A stretch of 8,753 nucleotides of DNA from Dehalococcoidia bacterium (GTDB lineage: Bacteria; Chloroflexota; Dehalococcoidia; GIF9; UBA5629), in NCBI GenBank assembly GCA_030604795.1, contig JAUVVE010000022.1, positions 1-8,753 of the forward strand. The letters are read 5' to 3'. Position numbers and translations under genes: made by a program. The notes beneath the pieces were generated by a model. That model was given only the letters and a program-made list of their open reading frames with translations. It had not been told where the DNA came from and did no database searches. Below, piece after piece: positions 1-6,707 of this stretch; positions within the stretch are counted from its first letter, which is position 1; every line of letters starts with the position of its first letter.

Positions 1-541
1 AGGCACCTAGGGGTATAGGCTGATTGTTTACATAGACGGAGATGCGCTCCCTTTGAGGCTTTATGAAGCCGTTCTCCAAGAGGTCGGCCAGGCCCTTGAT
101 GTCCTCCAGAGAGAACTGCCTGGTCTTGGTTTCAAGCGGCTCATCAGTGGCTATGGCCACGCGTTTCCTCACAGAGCTGAAGAGTGGGCCAATCTCCTTG
201 CGATGAACCTCTATCTTAGGCACACTGCTCTGCTTGAATCCTTCGGCGAGGACAATATCATATTCTTCTCCCAAAAGGCGAGCTAATTCATCAAGGCCAA
301 GATCCTGCTCGACTGGTTTGATTAGTACAATCCGGTCTACAGAACTGATGGCTGTGGCTTCACTTCCGGCTTGCATGTGACGCCAGCTGTCCGTGTTTGG
401 TTTGTCGAAACAAAACCCGCGCGGTGCGTGCTTGACCGTAGCTACCCGGTAGCCCCTGGATCTCAGTTCGGAAATCAGCTCTTCTATGAGACGGGTCTTC
501 CCCGATTTAGATTTGCCTACAATCGAAATTACGGGAGGCAT
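1..541 (-). CDS. mobB: Molybdopterin-guanine dinucleotide biosynthesis protein B (MobB), partial at the left edge
   Basis: GTP-binding adapter protein of molybdenum cofactor biosynthesis, which helps MobA attach GMP to molybdopterin to make the dinucleotide cofactor of DMSO-reductase-type enzymes. I read it by translating the minus strand from the ATG at 541-539. It is open for 180 codons to the window end. Seen: P-loop GKSKSGKT at residues 9-16 after a beta strand (VISIV); the MobB block VATVKHAP with FDKPNTDSWRHMQAGSEA at about 33-62; DIVLAEGFK (95-103) followed by PKIEVHR (108-114). A ribosome binding site AAAGGGGAG (550-558) lies 8 bases before the ATG and supports this start. The core domain is nearly complete by about residue 160. 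The tail, with VYVNNQPIPLGA at 169-180, looks like the start of a short C-terminal extension, which I recall from other anaerobes (memory, not checked). The gene is divergent from the acyl-CoA genes. Identification is firm; the true length is unknown. Confidence 0.93.
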   Translation of the reverse strand, partial: MPPVISIVGKSKSGKTRLIEELISELRSRGYRVATVKHAPRGFCFDKPNTDSWRHMQAGSEATAISSVDRIVLIKPVEQDLGLDELARLLGEEYDIVLAEGFKQSSVPKIEVHRKEIGPLFSSVRKRVAIATDEPLETKTRQFSLEDIKGLADLLENGFIKPQRERISVYVNNQPIPLGA

Positions 542-575
542 TCTCTGTTCTCCCCTTTCTAATTGCGCTCCCTTA

Positions 576-627
576 GCCGGTTTTTCGTGGCGGTAACCAC
601 TGTGAACCCGGCGTCAGGAGAAAAACC
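576..627 (-). promoter_or_regulatory. Structured leader: inverted repeats with two exclusive pairings upstream of mobB
   Basis: The spacer holds an unusually strong set of inverted repeats. Fold A: GCCGGTT (576-582) pairs with AACCCGGC (605-612, one bulged base), enclosing an inner hairpin GTGG (587-590)/CCAC (597-600) with loop CGGTAA. Fold B: GGTTTTTC (579-586) pairs perfectly over 8 bp with GAAAAACC (620-627), enclosing the same inner hairpin. Folds A and B share bases 579-582, so they cannot form together, which is the layout of a switching leader. If transcribed on the minus strand it would lie in the mobB 5' leader, between the candidate promoter and the ribosome binding site. No T-run follows on either strand, so it is not an ordinary terminator. 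I could not match it to the conserved core of the E. coli moaA-type Moco RNA. The repeats are certain; the role and strand are inference. Confidence 0.5.
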
Positions 628-642
628 TTGCTGTGTGGGCTC

Positions 643-672
643 CATATACTCTACCTTATCAGATTTCTACAA
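643..672 (-). promoter_or_regulatory. Candidate promoter for mobB
   Basis: On the minus strand, TTGTAG (672-667) and TATATG (648-643) are separated by 18 bases. They match the sigma-70-type -35 and -10 consensus at 3 and 4 of 6 positions. Transcription would start near 636 and give a leader of about 95 bases containing the inverted-repeat structure. The match is modest and rests on position as much as sequence. Confidence 0.3.
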
Positions 673-765
673 CAGTGTCGAGACAACTTATCCGATTGAA
701 GAACTCGCCTGCACCTGGAGTGCCTGAAGCTCTGCGTAACTGTAGCACTATTTACCTCGAAAGGC

Positions 766-771
766 TATAAT
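766..771 (+). promoter_or_regulatory. -10 box of the acyl-CoA gene pair
   Basis: A perfect TATAAT lies 31 bases before the ATG of the enoyl-CoA hydratase gene. Transcription would start near 778 and leave a leader of about 25 bases with the AAAGGAGG ribosome binding site (788-795). I see no good -35 hexamer at 16-18 bases upstream (the region reads TGTAGCAC), so this promoter may be weak or may depend on an activator. Confidence 0.5.
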
Positions 772-802
772 TAGGCAACAATTTTAGAAAGGAGGTTGCT
801 AT

Positions 803-1579
803 ATGGCCTATGAAACGTTGATTGTCGAGCGGGAAGAGAATATCGGGATAATCACACTTAACCGGCCACCAGCGAACCCGATAAATCTTACCGTTCTGAA
901 TGAACTCGACCAAGCTGTGACTGAGCTGGAACAGGACAAGGCGATAAGAGCCTTGATTATTACTGGTGCTGGCGAGAAAGGGTTCTCGGCGGGCTTTGAT
1001 ATAAAGACGGCCGGGACGCCGGAGGCGGAGAAAACCCCCGCTAGAGGCCACGAGGTGTTTAGCAAAATCGAGAGATGCTCCAAGCCAGTAGTCGCGGCAA
1101 TCAACGGCTTCGCTCTCGGCGGAGGCTGTGAACTGTCAATGGCTTGCCACTTCAGGATAATGGCTGACTCCGAGAGGATAGTGATTGGCCAGCCTGAGAT
1201 TGATTTAGGGATCATTCCTGGCTGGGGCGGAACGCAAAGGTTGCCCAGGCTGGTGGGAAAAACGAAGGCGCTCGAAATGCTCATCCTGGGAACGAGAATC
1301 AGGGCTCCCGAAGCCTTGAGCATCGGGCTCATCACGAAGGTGTCTTCACTGGCGGACTTGATGAATGATGCCAAGGAGTTTGCCAAAACGTTGGCCAAGA
1401 AAGCGCCGATTGCGGTAAGCATAATTCTCGATGCGGTGACTCGGGGGCTTGAAACAACCCTGGAAGAGGGGCTGAAGATTGAGCTGGAAGGCTCTCAACA
1501 GGTAGGAAAAACCAAGGATGCTATGGAAGGAATGATGGCGTTTGTGCAGAAGCGTGAGCCAGATTTCAAGGGGGAGTAG
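803..1579 (+). CDS. Enoyl-CoA hydratase (crotonase family)
   Basis: Adds water to trans-2-enoyl-CoA to form 3-hydroxyacyl-CoA, the second step of beta-oxidation; expected to be cytosolic. The 258-residue length is normal for the family. Seen: N-terminal crotonase fold with IGIITLNRP (14-22); first oxyanion-hole segment SAGFD (62-66); second, FALGGG (103-108); and both acid/base glutamates of true hydratases, Glu110 (in GGGCE) and Glu132 (in QPEIDLG), followed by IIPGWGGTQRLPR (137-149). Keeping both glutamates argues for a hydratase rather than an isomerase or dehalogenase of the same superfamily. The start is fixed by AAAGGAGG at 788-795, 7 bases before the ATG. It is 45 bases upstream of a 3-hydroxyacyl-CoA dehydrogenase gene, the next enzyme of the pathway, so the two are very likely one operon. 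Chain-length preference cannot be read from the sequence. Confidence 0.93.
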   Translation: MAYETLIVEREENIGIITLNRPPANPINLTVLNELDQAVTELEQDKAIRALIITGAGEKGFSAGFDIKTAGTPEAEKTPARGHEVFSKIERCSKPVVAAINGFALGGGCELSMACHFRIMADSERIVIGQPEIDLGIIPGWGGTQRLPRLVGKTKALEMLILGTRIRAPEALSIGLITKVSSLADLMNDAKEFAKTLAKKAPIAVSIILDAVTRGLETTLEEGLKIELEGSQQVGKTKDAMEGMMAFVQKREPDFKGE

Positions 1580-1624
1580 CCTATTCAAGGCAAGAAGATG
1601 AAAGAATAGAAAGGAGGTCCTGAC

Positions 1625-2773
1625 GTGAAACTAGATGACATTAAGAAAATAGCGGTGATGGGTGCGGGTGATATGGGACATGGAATAGCCGAGGTTGCGT
1701 TGCTGGCCGGCTACAAGGTGGCGATGAGAGACGTTGAACAGCGATTTGTCGACAAAGGCCTTCAGAGAATCACGGAGAGTCTAGTGAAGCTTACGGAGAA
1801 GCAAAAGATCTCGGAGGACAACAAGACGGCGATGCTGGGCAACATTGAAACCTTTGTCGATGTGGGAGATGCTGTCAAGGATGCGGATTTTATCATTGAA
1901 GCTGCCCCTGAGATCATGGATATCAAGAAGAAGCTGTTCGAGGAGTTGGATAAACTGACGCCAAAACATGCCGTGCTGGCGTCAAATACCTCCAATATGA
2001 GCATAACCGACATAGCGTCTGTCACTGGCAGGCCGGAGAATGTTGTTGGGATGCATTTCTTCAATCCTGCCGTCCTGATGAACCTCGTCGAGGTCATAAA
2101 GGGAGACAAGACAAGTGAAGAGACTATGCAGTTGACCTACGACCTGGCAACGAAAATGAACAAGGTGCCAGTCAGGGTTGAAAAGGACTCCGTCGGCTTC
2201 ATCTTTAATAGGGTCAACGCGCCGGCTTCAATTTTGCTCGGTGCCATCGTTGAAAGAGGGCTGGCTACACCTGAAGAAATCGACGCCAGGATGAAGAAAA
2301 TCGGCATGCCTATGGGACCGTACGAGCTGATGGACTACGTCGGTTTGGATGTTGCCTACCATGGCGCGCTCTACCTTGCGGAGAGGCTGTCGCCGGAATA
2401 TATGCCGCCCAAATGGCTCAAGGAGAAGATTGACGCAGGTGACCTGGGCAAGAAAACGGGCAAAGGAGTCTACGACTGGTCCGCGGGAAGGCCAGCTATA
2501 GACCTAGCTAAGGCGAAAGAAGACTTCGATCCAACTGACATGGTCGCCATACAGGTGAATGAAGCGACGAAGCTGCTCGAGCAGGGGGTGGCCAAGAGCG
2601 CAGATGATATCGACAAAGCAATGGCTAACGGAGGGGGAGGGGGAATTGGCCCGTTCCAGCTCGCCAAGGGAATAGGCTTTGACAAGCTAGCTAAGCGGTG
2701 TGAAGAACTCGCCACGGAGTATGGTGTAGAGTCATTCAAACCAACTGAGACGTTGAAGAAGGGGAACATCTGA
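1625..2773 (+). CDS. 3-hydroxyacyl-CoA dehydrogenase with duplicated C-terminal domain
   Basis: NAD-dependent oxidation of 3-hydroxyacyl-CoA to 3-ketoacyl-CoA, the third step of beta-oxidation. Seen: Rossmann motif GAGDMG (13-18); catalytic region ASNTS (119-123) and GMHFFNP (142-148) with His144; Glu156 in NLVEVI, 12 residues after the His as in the human enzyme; GFIFNR (191-196) with Asn195; then PMGPYELMDYVGLDV (229-243) and KKTGKGVYDW (276-285). At 382 residues it is about 100 longer than single-unit PaaH/Hbd enzymes. The extra part repeats the C-terminal domain: DDIDKAM..GIGPFQLAKGIGFDKL (328-355) parallels EEIDARM..PMGPYELMDYVGLDV. This resembles the dehydrogenase half of the fused dehydrogenase-hydratase enzymes of some archaea, but here the hydratase is a separate upstream gene. 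GTG start, supported by AAGGAGG (1611-1617) 7 bases upstream. Confidence 0.92.
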   Translation: MKLDDIKKIAVMGAGDMGHGIAEVALLAGYKVAMRDVEQRFVDKGLQRITESLVKLTEKQKISEDNKTAMLGNIETFVDVGDAVKDADFIIEAAPEIMDIKKKLFEELDKLTPKHAVLASNTSNMSITDIASVTGRPENVVGMHFFNPAVLMNLVEVIKGDKTSEETMQLTYDLATKMNKVPVRVEKDSVGFIFNRVNAPASILLGAIVERGLATPEEIDARMKKIGMPMGPYELMDYVGLDVAYHGALYLAERLSPEYMPPKWLKEKIDAGDLGKKTGKGVYDWSAGRPAIDLAKAKEDFDPTDMVAIQVNEATKLLEQGVAKSADDIDKAMANGGGGGIGPFQLAKGIGFDKLAKRCEELATEYGVESFKPTETLKKGNI

Positions 2774-2828
2774 GGACGGTCGCACGGGCTGAGTGTTGCG
2801 ACGACCAGAATGGTGGCGGGTGAAGCGT

Positions 2829-2890
2829 CAGGGGGCCTGAACCCTGAAAGAATATGCTGATCTTTCGTGGGCTTTGGGCCCCTTTCCTTT
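2829..2890 (+). terminator. Rho-independent terminator after the acyl-CoA operon
   Basis: GGGGCC (2832-2837) can pair with GGCCCC (2877-2882), with an inner pairing GAAAG (2846-2850)/CTTTC (2862-2866), followed at once by a T-rich run, TTTCCTTTT (2883-2891). An alternative local hairpin is CAGGG (2829-2833)/CCCTG (2842-2846). The T-run lies on the plus strand, so it should stop transcription from the dehydrogenase gene before the convergent permease gene. The stem has large internal loops, which lowers certainty. Confidence 0.5.
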
Positions 2891-2892
2891 TG

Positions 2893-3933
2893 TTAGCTCT
2901 TCGCTGCTAGGAGCTTTTTCGACATGGTGAAGAACGGGACGCTCAGAATGAGGAGTGGTATTACATACAGCGCCACCTGGTACCCACTAGTGTAATAGTC
3001 GCCTGTGGCGAGTCTTGTGATGAGGTTGAAGGGTGATGGGTCGATGAAGTAGCTCAGGCCCGCCGCGGCTATAAGCACCATCGAGTATGTGAACTGCGCC
3101 CTCTCGCGATCTTTGAAATAGAGCGCGATGATGGCTGCTCCGAAGGATATGGAGGCAGCGATGATTATCGAGAGCAGAAGCACAAAACCAATGTTCTGTA
3201 TGAAAAGGCTGTTCAATCGCAACAGCACTGCCCACATGATGCATTGAAGGGCACACGTGATAACCCCAGCAAGTATCTTGGACGCGAACACCGCGTTGAG
3301 CGACACAGGCGCTGACCGCAATGTATCAAGCGTTTTGGTCTCCAATTCTTCCGCTACTGCGTCAACCACCATACTGCCTGCTATGAAAGCGGGGAAGAGC
3401 ATGAGCATCGGGACGATCAGGGAGTAAAGGAATTCGTAGGTGGCGTGAGGCCTGCCGTCAAGGTCTTTGTAATGCAGTTCCACGCCGTTTGTTTCACGCA
3501 GGTAGTTCTCGTACTTCTCCAAAGGTTCCTGCAATACCATAAGTATGACCGTCTCCAGTGCGTCTAACTCCGGCAGCACGAGCTTCATATCTACAATGCC
3601 GCCGTTGCTCTCTGGTATGAATATGACTGTGTCTATGTGGCCAGATCGGAATGCTGCCTCAGCGTTGCCGACATCTGAGAAAGACAGCACTCTTAGGTTC
3701 TTTTCCTTCAAGAACCCCAAGAGTGGGCTGTTTGTATCGCCTACAATGCCGACATCGATGGGTATTCGGGTAGTCTCGCCAATGGATTCGGGATCATAGA
3801 ATGACATGATGCCTATGAGGAGAACGGAAGAAAACGATGCTAGGAAGAACTGGATAATAATGGCCAGCATTATGGTCTTCTCTTTGGTGATCTGTCTGAG
3901 TTCCCTTGTTAGCAGTACAAGGAATCCGTTCAC
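2893..3933 (-). CDS. ABC-2-type transporter permease
   Basis: Membrane subunit of an ABC exporter. Seen: a cytoplasmic start with the RELRQITKEKT segment (10-20) typical of ABC-2 permeases; a first membrane helix at about 21-43; a long extracytoplasmic region at about 46-165; then about five hydrophobic segments between 168 and 335. The family hallmark EELETKTLDTLRSAPVS (195-211) follows the second helix and resembles the EE(K/R)xxxTLExLLxxPV coupling region. I place the start at GTG 3933, which overlaps the stop of the upstream permease as GTGA and gives 346 residues. An in-frame ATG at 4038 would add 35 hydrophilic residues lying inside the upstream gene and is less likely. Likely translationally coupled to the PrsW-fused permease and partnered by the divergent ATPase. 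The overall arrangement resembles Na+/drug-type (NatAB-like) exporters; substrate unknown. Confidence 0.87.
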   Translation of the reverse strand: MNGFLVLLTRELRQITKEKTIMLAIIIQFFLASFSSVLLIGIMSFYDPESIGETTRIPIDVGIVGDTNSPLLGFLKEKNLRVLSFSDVGNAEAAFRSGHIDTVIFIPESNGGIVDMKLVLPELDALETVILMVLQEPLEKYENYLRETNGVELHYKDLDGRPHATYEFLYSLIVPMLMLFPAFIAGSMVVDAVAEELETKTLDTLRSAPVSLNAVFASKILAGVITCALQCIMWAVLLRLNSLFIQNIGFVLLLSIIIAASISFGAAIIALYFKDRERAQFTYSMVLIAAAGLSYFIDPSPFNLITRLATGDYYTSGYQVALYVIPLLILSVPFFTMSKKLLAAKS

Positions 3934-5771
3934 AGTATTGCCCCTATCACATACAAGTTGTACAGGCCGTGGATTACTGAGCCGGCTATGAGAGCTGCTG
4001 GGTAGTATTTGATGCCAAAACGTGCTGTCATGAGGCATACCATTGAAGTGGTTATGAAATGCATCATGAGAGGCATAACAAGCAGTCCTGTACTGAAGAT
4101 GGCAGTGGTAAATACCGACTCGGATATGACGAACAGAGCTAGATAGAGCAGCAGTTTCTCGCCTATTAGGAATCCAAGTGCCGACATGAATGACAATGTT
4201 AGGATTTGTTTGAGCGATTTGACCACTTTGTTCTTCAGGAGTGTGGCTATACCTGATGACTTGGCGATTTCTTCTGTGATAACTGACATGACTAGTACTG
4301 CCGCCAGTGCGAATGGCATGGGCAGGTTAGAGGCGACAACGATGGACGAAAGCTGTAGCATGAACACCGGGGGAATCAGGAAGAGACTCAGAAGGAACAC
4401 TGATAGATGTAGATGGTTCCTGTTGATGGCGAGATAGATTGCCTCGCCGAACTTTGCATACAGCGGCTTGAAGCCGGTGAGATACTCCTCGTTGAAGATG
4501 CGCTTGCCAACGAATAATGCCAGGAAGAATACGAGATACATCGGAGCTGTGGACAAGAAATACTGCGTCAAGCTGAAGGATTCGCCCCTGTACATCTGCA
4601 CTGCCAGCGTCAGTGGCGAGATGTAGCTCAGGTCACTGACCCCGGAGAACATCGCCGGCGCGACCAGATACGCGGTGATACCTGCCACAGCCAGTACTGA
4701 GAAGAACGTCTGATCCTTAAATGTTCTATACGTTAAGGCCACCATGAGGTAGATGGAAAGGATGAACAGCATCACCGGGATGAATATGGGCAAGGCAAGC
4801 AATACGTTCCCCCTTAGAAGTAACGTAACGGCAATGATGACGACGATGGAATATCCGATATAAGGTAGCATCTTGCCCAGAATGATTTGGAAAGGGGTTA
4901 CTGGGGCTGACAATAGGATGATGAGTTTCCGGTTTGTCTTCTCCTCCATGAAGCTGCCGGTGAAGAATACGCTGACGAACAATATCGGGACAACGTATAA
5001 GAACGCCATTATCACTTGGGCCAGTGGTATGGGTGGCTCCATGAGCGATGGGACGATGATGTCCTTGTCGGATGCAAACTCTGCCTTGAACTCTGGCAAA
5101 CCGTTTTGGCCTTCAAAGTCGCTTAGCTGTTGCCTAACTGCGGCGTCAGTACTGCTCGTCCCGGGCTGTGGTGAGGGCGCCGGAACTGCTCCACTCGGCA
5201 ACTCCGTCGGCTCAGCGGTGGTGGGGGATTGGGCAGGTGCTTCTGCCAGTCCCAGGATATCCGAGAGAGACATCTGAGTCTGTGTTTCCACATCGCCTGC
5301 TCTTGCCTGTAGATGGTTAATCTCGATCCGAAGCGGGAACGCCTGGCTGATCTCGTACTCGCTGGCTATTCTGGTTAACTCTCGTTTTTCCAAATACTGC
5401 TTCAGGGCCCCGGCAGCATACTGTGACCGCTGGTCACTTCTGCATATGGCGTCGTCTGGATCAATATATATATCTATGGCCTTGTTCTGGAGCATCATAC
5501 GGCCCCTCTCAACGTCGAGCGGGAGGACTTTGAAGCGGCTGTCGGTTATGGCTGGGCCGTTGGAGGATACTCCCACGGTGTATAAGCCCTTGCTTAGGAC
5601 GAAGTCTTGGTGATAAAGTATATAGGTGATGAGGAGGCAAATGGCCGCGATAGTTAGTAAGACGAGTCTTGATCTACCCGTGAACCGGGATCTGAAGCGA
5701 GTGACCTCCCGCTTGGAAATGGTCAGGACGTTCCTTATGGCGAATATGACAGGCTGCTTCACGGTCTTCAA
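3930..5771 (-). CDS. ABC-2-type permease fused to a C-terminal PrsW-like intramembrane protease domain
   Basis: A 613-residue membrane protein with two modules. Residues 1-430 form an ABC-2 permease: basic N-terminus (SKREVTRFRSRF, 19-30), first helix at about 35-53, an extracytoplasmic domain at about 55-248 with a Pro/Ser/Thr/Ala-rich linker (about 176-208), helices from about 249 to 424, and the coupling motif MEEKTNRKLIILLSAPV (275-291). Residues 450-613 form a second hydrophobic domain with the PrsW pattern: ITEEIAK (498-504, Glu500-Glu501 and Lys504), GFLIGEKLLLYL (533-544, Glu538), MMHFITT (569-575, His571) and VIHGLYNLY (599-607, His601, Asn605). These match in order and spacing the EExxK, GxxxxE, H and HxxYN motifs of PrsW. 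The start is uncertain: TTG at 5771, directly after an in-frame TAA, or GTG at 5762. There is no ribosome binding site. A TATAAT abuts the TTG. Its stop overlaps the next permease by 4 bases. Confidence 0.85.
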   Translation of the reverse strand: MKTVKQPVIFAIRNVLTISKREVTRFRSRFTGRSRLVLLTIAAICLLITYILYHQDFVLSKGLYTVGVSSNGPAITDSRFKVLPLDVERGRMMLQNKAIDIYIDPDDAICRSDQRSQYAAGALKQYLEKRELTRIASEYEISQAFPLRIEINHLQARAGDVETQTQMSLSDILGLAEAPAQSPTTAEPTELPSGAVPAPSPQPGTSSTDAAVRQQLSDFEGQNGLPEFKAEFASDKDIIVPSLMEPPIPLAQVIMAFLYVVPILFVSVFFTGSFMEEKTNRKLIILLSAPVTPFQIILGKMLPYIGYSIVVIIAVTLLLRGNVLLALPIFIPVMLFILSIYLMVALTYRTFKDQTFFSVLAVAGITAYLVAPAMFSGVSDLSYISPLTLAVQMYRGESFSLTQYFLSTAPMYLVFFLALFVGKRIFNEEYLTGFKPLYAKFGEAIYLAINRNHLHLSVFLLSLFLIPPVFMLQLSSIVVASNLPMPFALAAVLVMSVITEEIAKSSGIATLLKNKVVKSLKQILTLSFMSALGFLIGEKLLLYLALFVISESVFTTAIFSTGLLVMPLMMHFITTSMVCLMTARFGIKYYPAALIAGSVIHGLYNLYVIGAIL

Positions 5772-5786
5772 TTATACGAAAAAAGA
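5746..5786. promoter_or_regulatory. Compact divergent start region of the ABC locus
   Basis: Only 15 bases (5772-5786) separate the annotated starts of the two divergent genes, so both promoters must be tiny or lie inside coding sequence. On the minus strand a perfect TATAAT (5776-5771) ends on the first base of the permease TTG; transcription would start near 5764, just before the GTG at 5762. On the plus strand ATGACA (5746-5751) and AATTAT (5770-5775), 18 bases apart, would start transcription near 5782, about 5 bases before the ATPase ATG. Neither gene has a Shine-Dalgarno match. Box assignment is inference; the spacing and the missing ribosome binding sites are seen directly. Confidence 0.4.
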
Positions 5787-6671
5787 ATGATAGAACTGAA
5801 GTCTGTTACCAAACTGTATGGAGATTTCCCCGCTGTCAAGGATTTAGACCTTCAGGTGAGGGACGGCGAGATACTGGGGATAATTGGCCACAACGGCGCA
5901 GGGAAGACTACTACTTTGAAGATGATGATGGGCCTGGTGACTCCAACGTCAGGCACCATAGAGGTTATGGGCAAGGACGTGGAGAAGGACGGCACCTACG
6001 TCAAGAGGTTTATTGGCTATCTGCCTGAAGAGAGCCCTCTTTACGAGAACATGACCGTGCGGGAATACCTTATGTTCTTCTCAGAGCTGTACAAGATGCC
6101 CAAGGTACGGGCTAGGGGGCGGATAGATGAGTTGCTCGACTCGTTGAACCTTACTGAGAAGGATAAGCTCACTGGCGAGCTATCGAAGGGTATGAAGAGA
6201 AAAGTCGCCATAGCGCGTGCCCTTTTGCACGAGCCGCCATTGTTGATACTCGACGAGCCTAATGCCGGGCTTGACCCTCTTACATCGTTCTTTATCATAG
6301 ATTACCTGAAAACATTGAATAATCATGGCACGACCATTGTGCTGAGCGCCCACAACCTGTTTCATGTTGAGTACATATGCGGCCGAGTGGCTATCATGAA
6401 GAACGGGGGACTGCTTCTCTGCGATACTATGGAGTCAATTAGAAAGAGCCTCGGTAGCAGAGAGTACGAGATTGTGTTCAAGGCAAACGCAGACCTGGAT
6501 TACGAAATAGAGGGAGATAACTATGTGTTCAGGACGGCTGACGTGGGTCAGATAGCGTTGGTGCTGAGGAGCATATCCGAGAATGACTGGGCGCTGGTTG
6601 ACCTGTCGGTACGGCAATCTGCCCTTGAAGACATGTACGTGGGGCTGATGGGCGATTTGACCAACCCCTAG
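5787..6671 (+). CDS. ABC transporter ATP-binding protein (ABC-2 exporter type)
   Basis: Cytoplasmic ATPase that should power the two permeases encoded divergently next to it. Seen in 294 residues: Walker A GHNGAGKT (34-41); Q-loop region IGYLPEESPLYENMTVREY (76-94), where a Glu takes the usual Gln place, as I recall for many Nat/Gld-type exporters; signature LSKGM (132-136, in place of LSGGQ); Walker B LLILDEP (152-158) with Asp156 and Glu157; D-loop GLDP (161-164); and H-loop His189 in LSAHN. The C-terminal part (about 215-294) is the variable domain usual in this class. The ATG at 5787 gives the natural N-terminus MIELKSVTKLYG, but only AAAAAAGA precedes it, with no Shine-Dalgarno match. 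It is transcribed away from its presumed partners, unlike the usual single operon. It ends 178 bases before the convergent FeS-subunit gene. Confidence 0.92.
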   Translation: MIELKSVTKLYGDFPAVKDLDLQVRDGEILGIIGHNGAGKTTTLKMMMGLVTPTSGTIEVMGKDVEKDGTYVKRFIGYLPEESPLYENMTVREYLMFFSELYKMPKVRARGRIDELLDSLNLTEKDKLTGELSKGMKRKVAIARALLHEPPLLILDEPNAGLDPLTSFFIIDYLKTLNNHGTTIVLSAHNLFHVEYICGRVAIMKNGGLLLCDTMESIRKSLGSREYEIVFKANADLDYEIEGDNYVFRTADVGQIALVLRSISENDWALVDLSVRQSALEDMYVGLMGDLTNP

Positions 6672-6707
6672 TGGATGTATCTATTGCTGGTGGAGGATGG
6701 GTAGGGG

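Noticed and set aside
53..286. Plus-strand frame of 77 codons near the left edge
   Set aside because: Antisense to mobB; its sequence is the mirror of conserved MobB residues and it has no ribosome binding site.
371..562. Plus-strand frame of 63 codons at the left
   Set aside because: It lies opposite the mobB frame, whose P-loop and MobB motifs are clear; it has no recognisable protein features.
576..627. Inverted repeats read as a rho-independent terminator
   Set aside because: No T-run follows the stem on either strand, and no gene ends here; both flanking genes begin at this spacer.
3934..4038. Longer N-terminus for the smaller permease from the ATG at 4038
   Set aside because: The extra 35 residues are hydrophilic, lie fully inside the upstream permease gene and do not look like a permease N-terminus. 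The GTG overlapping the upstream stop (GTGA) gives a typical start.
5464..5478. AT dinucleotide run (atatatata) as a possible promoter or repeat element
   Set aside because: It lies inside the fused permease gene and encodes part of its IYIDPDD segment; no gene start is nearby.
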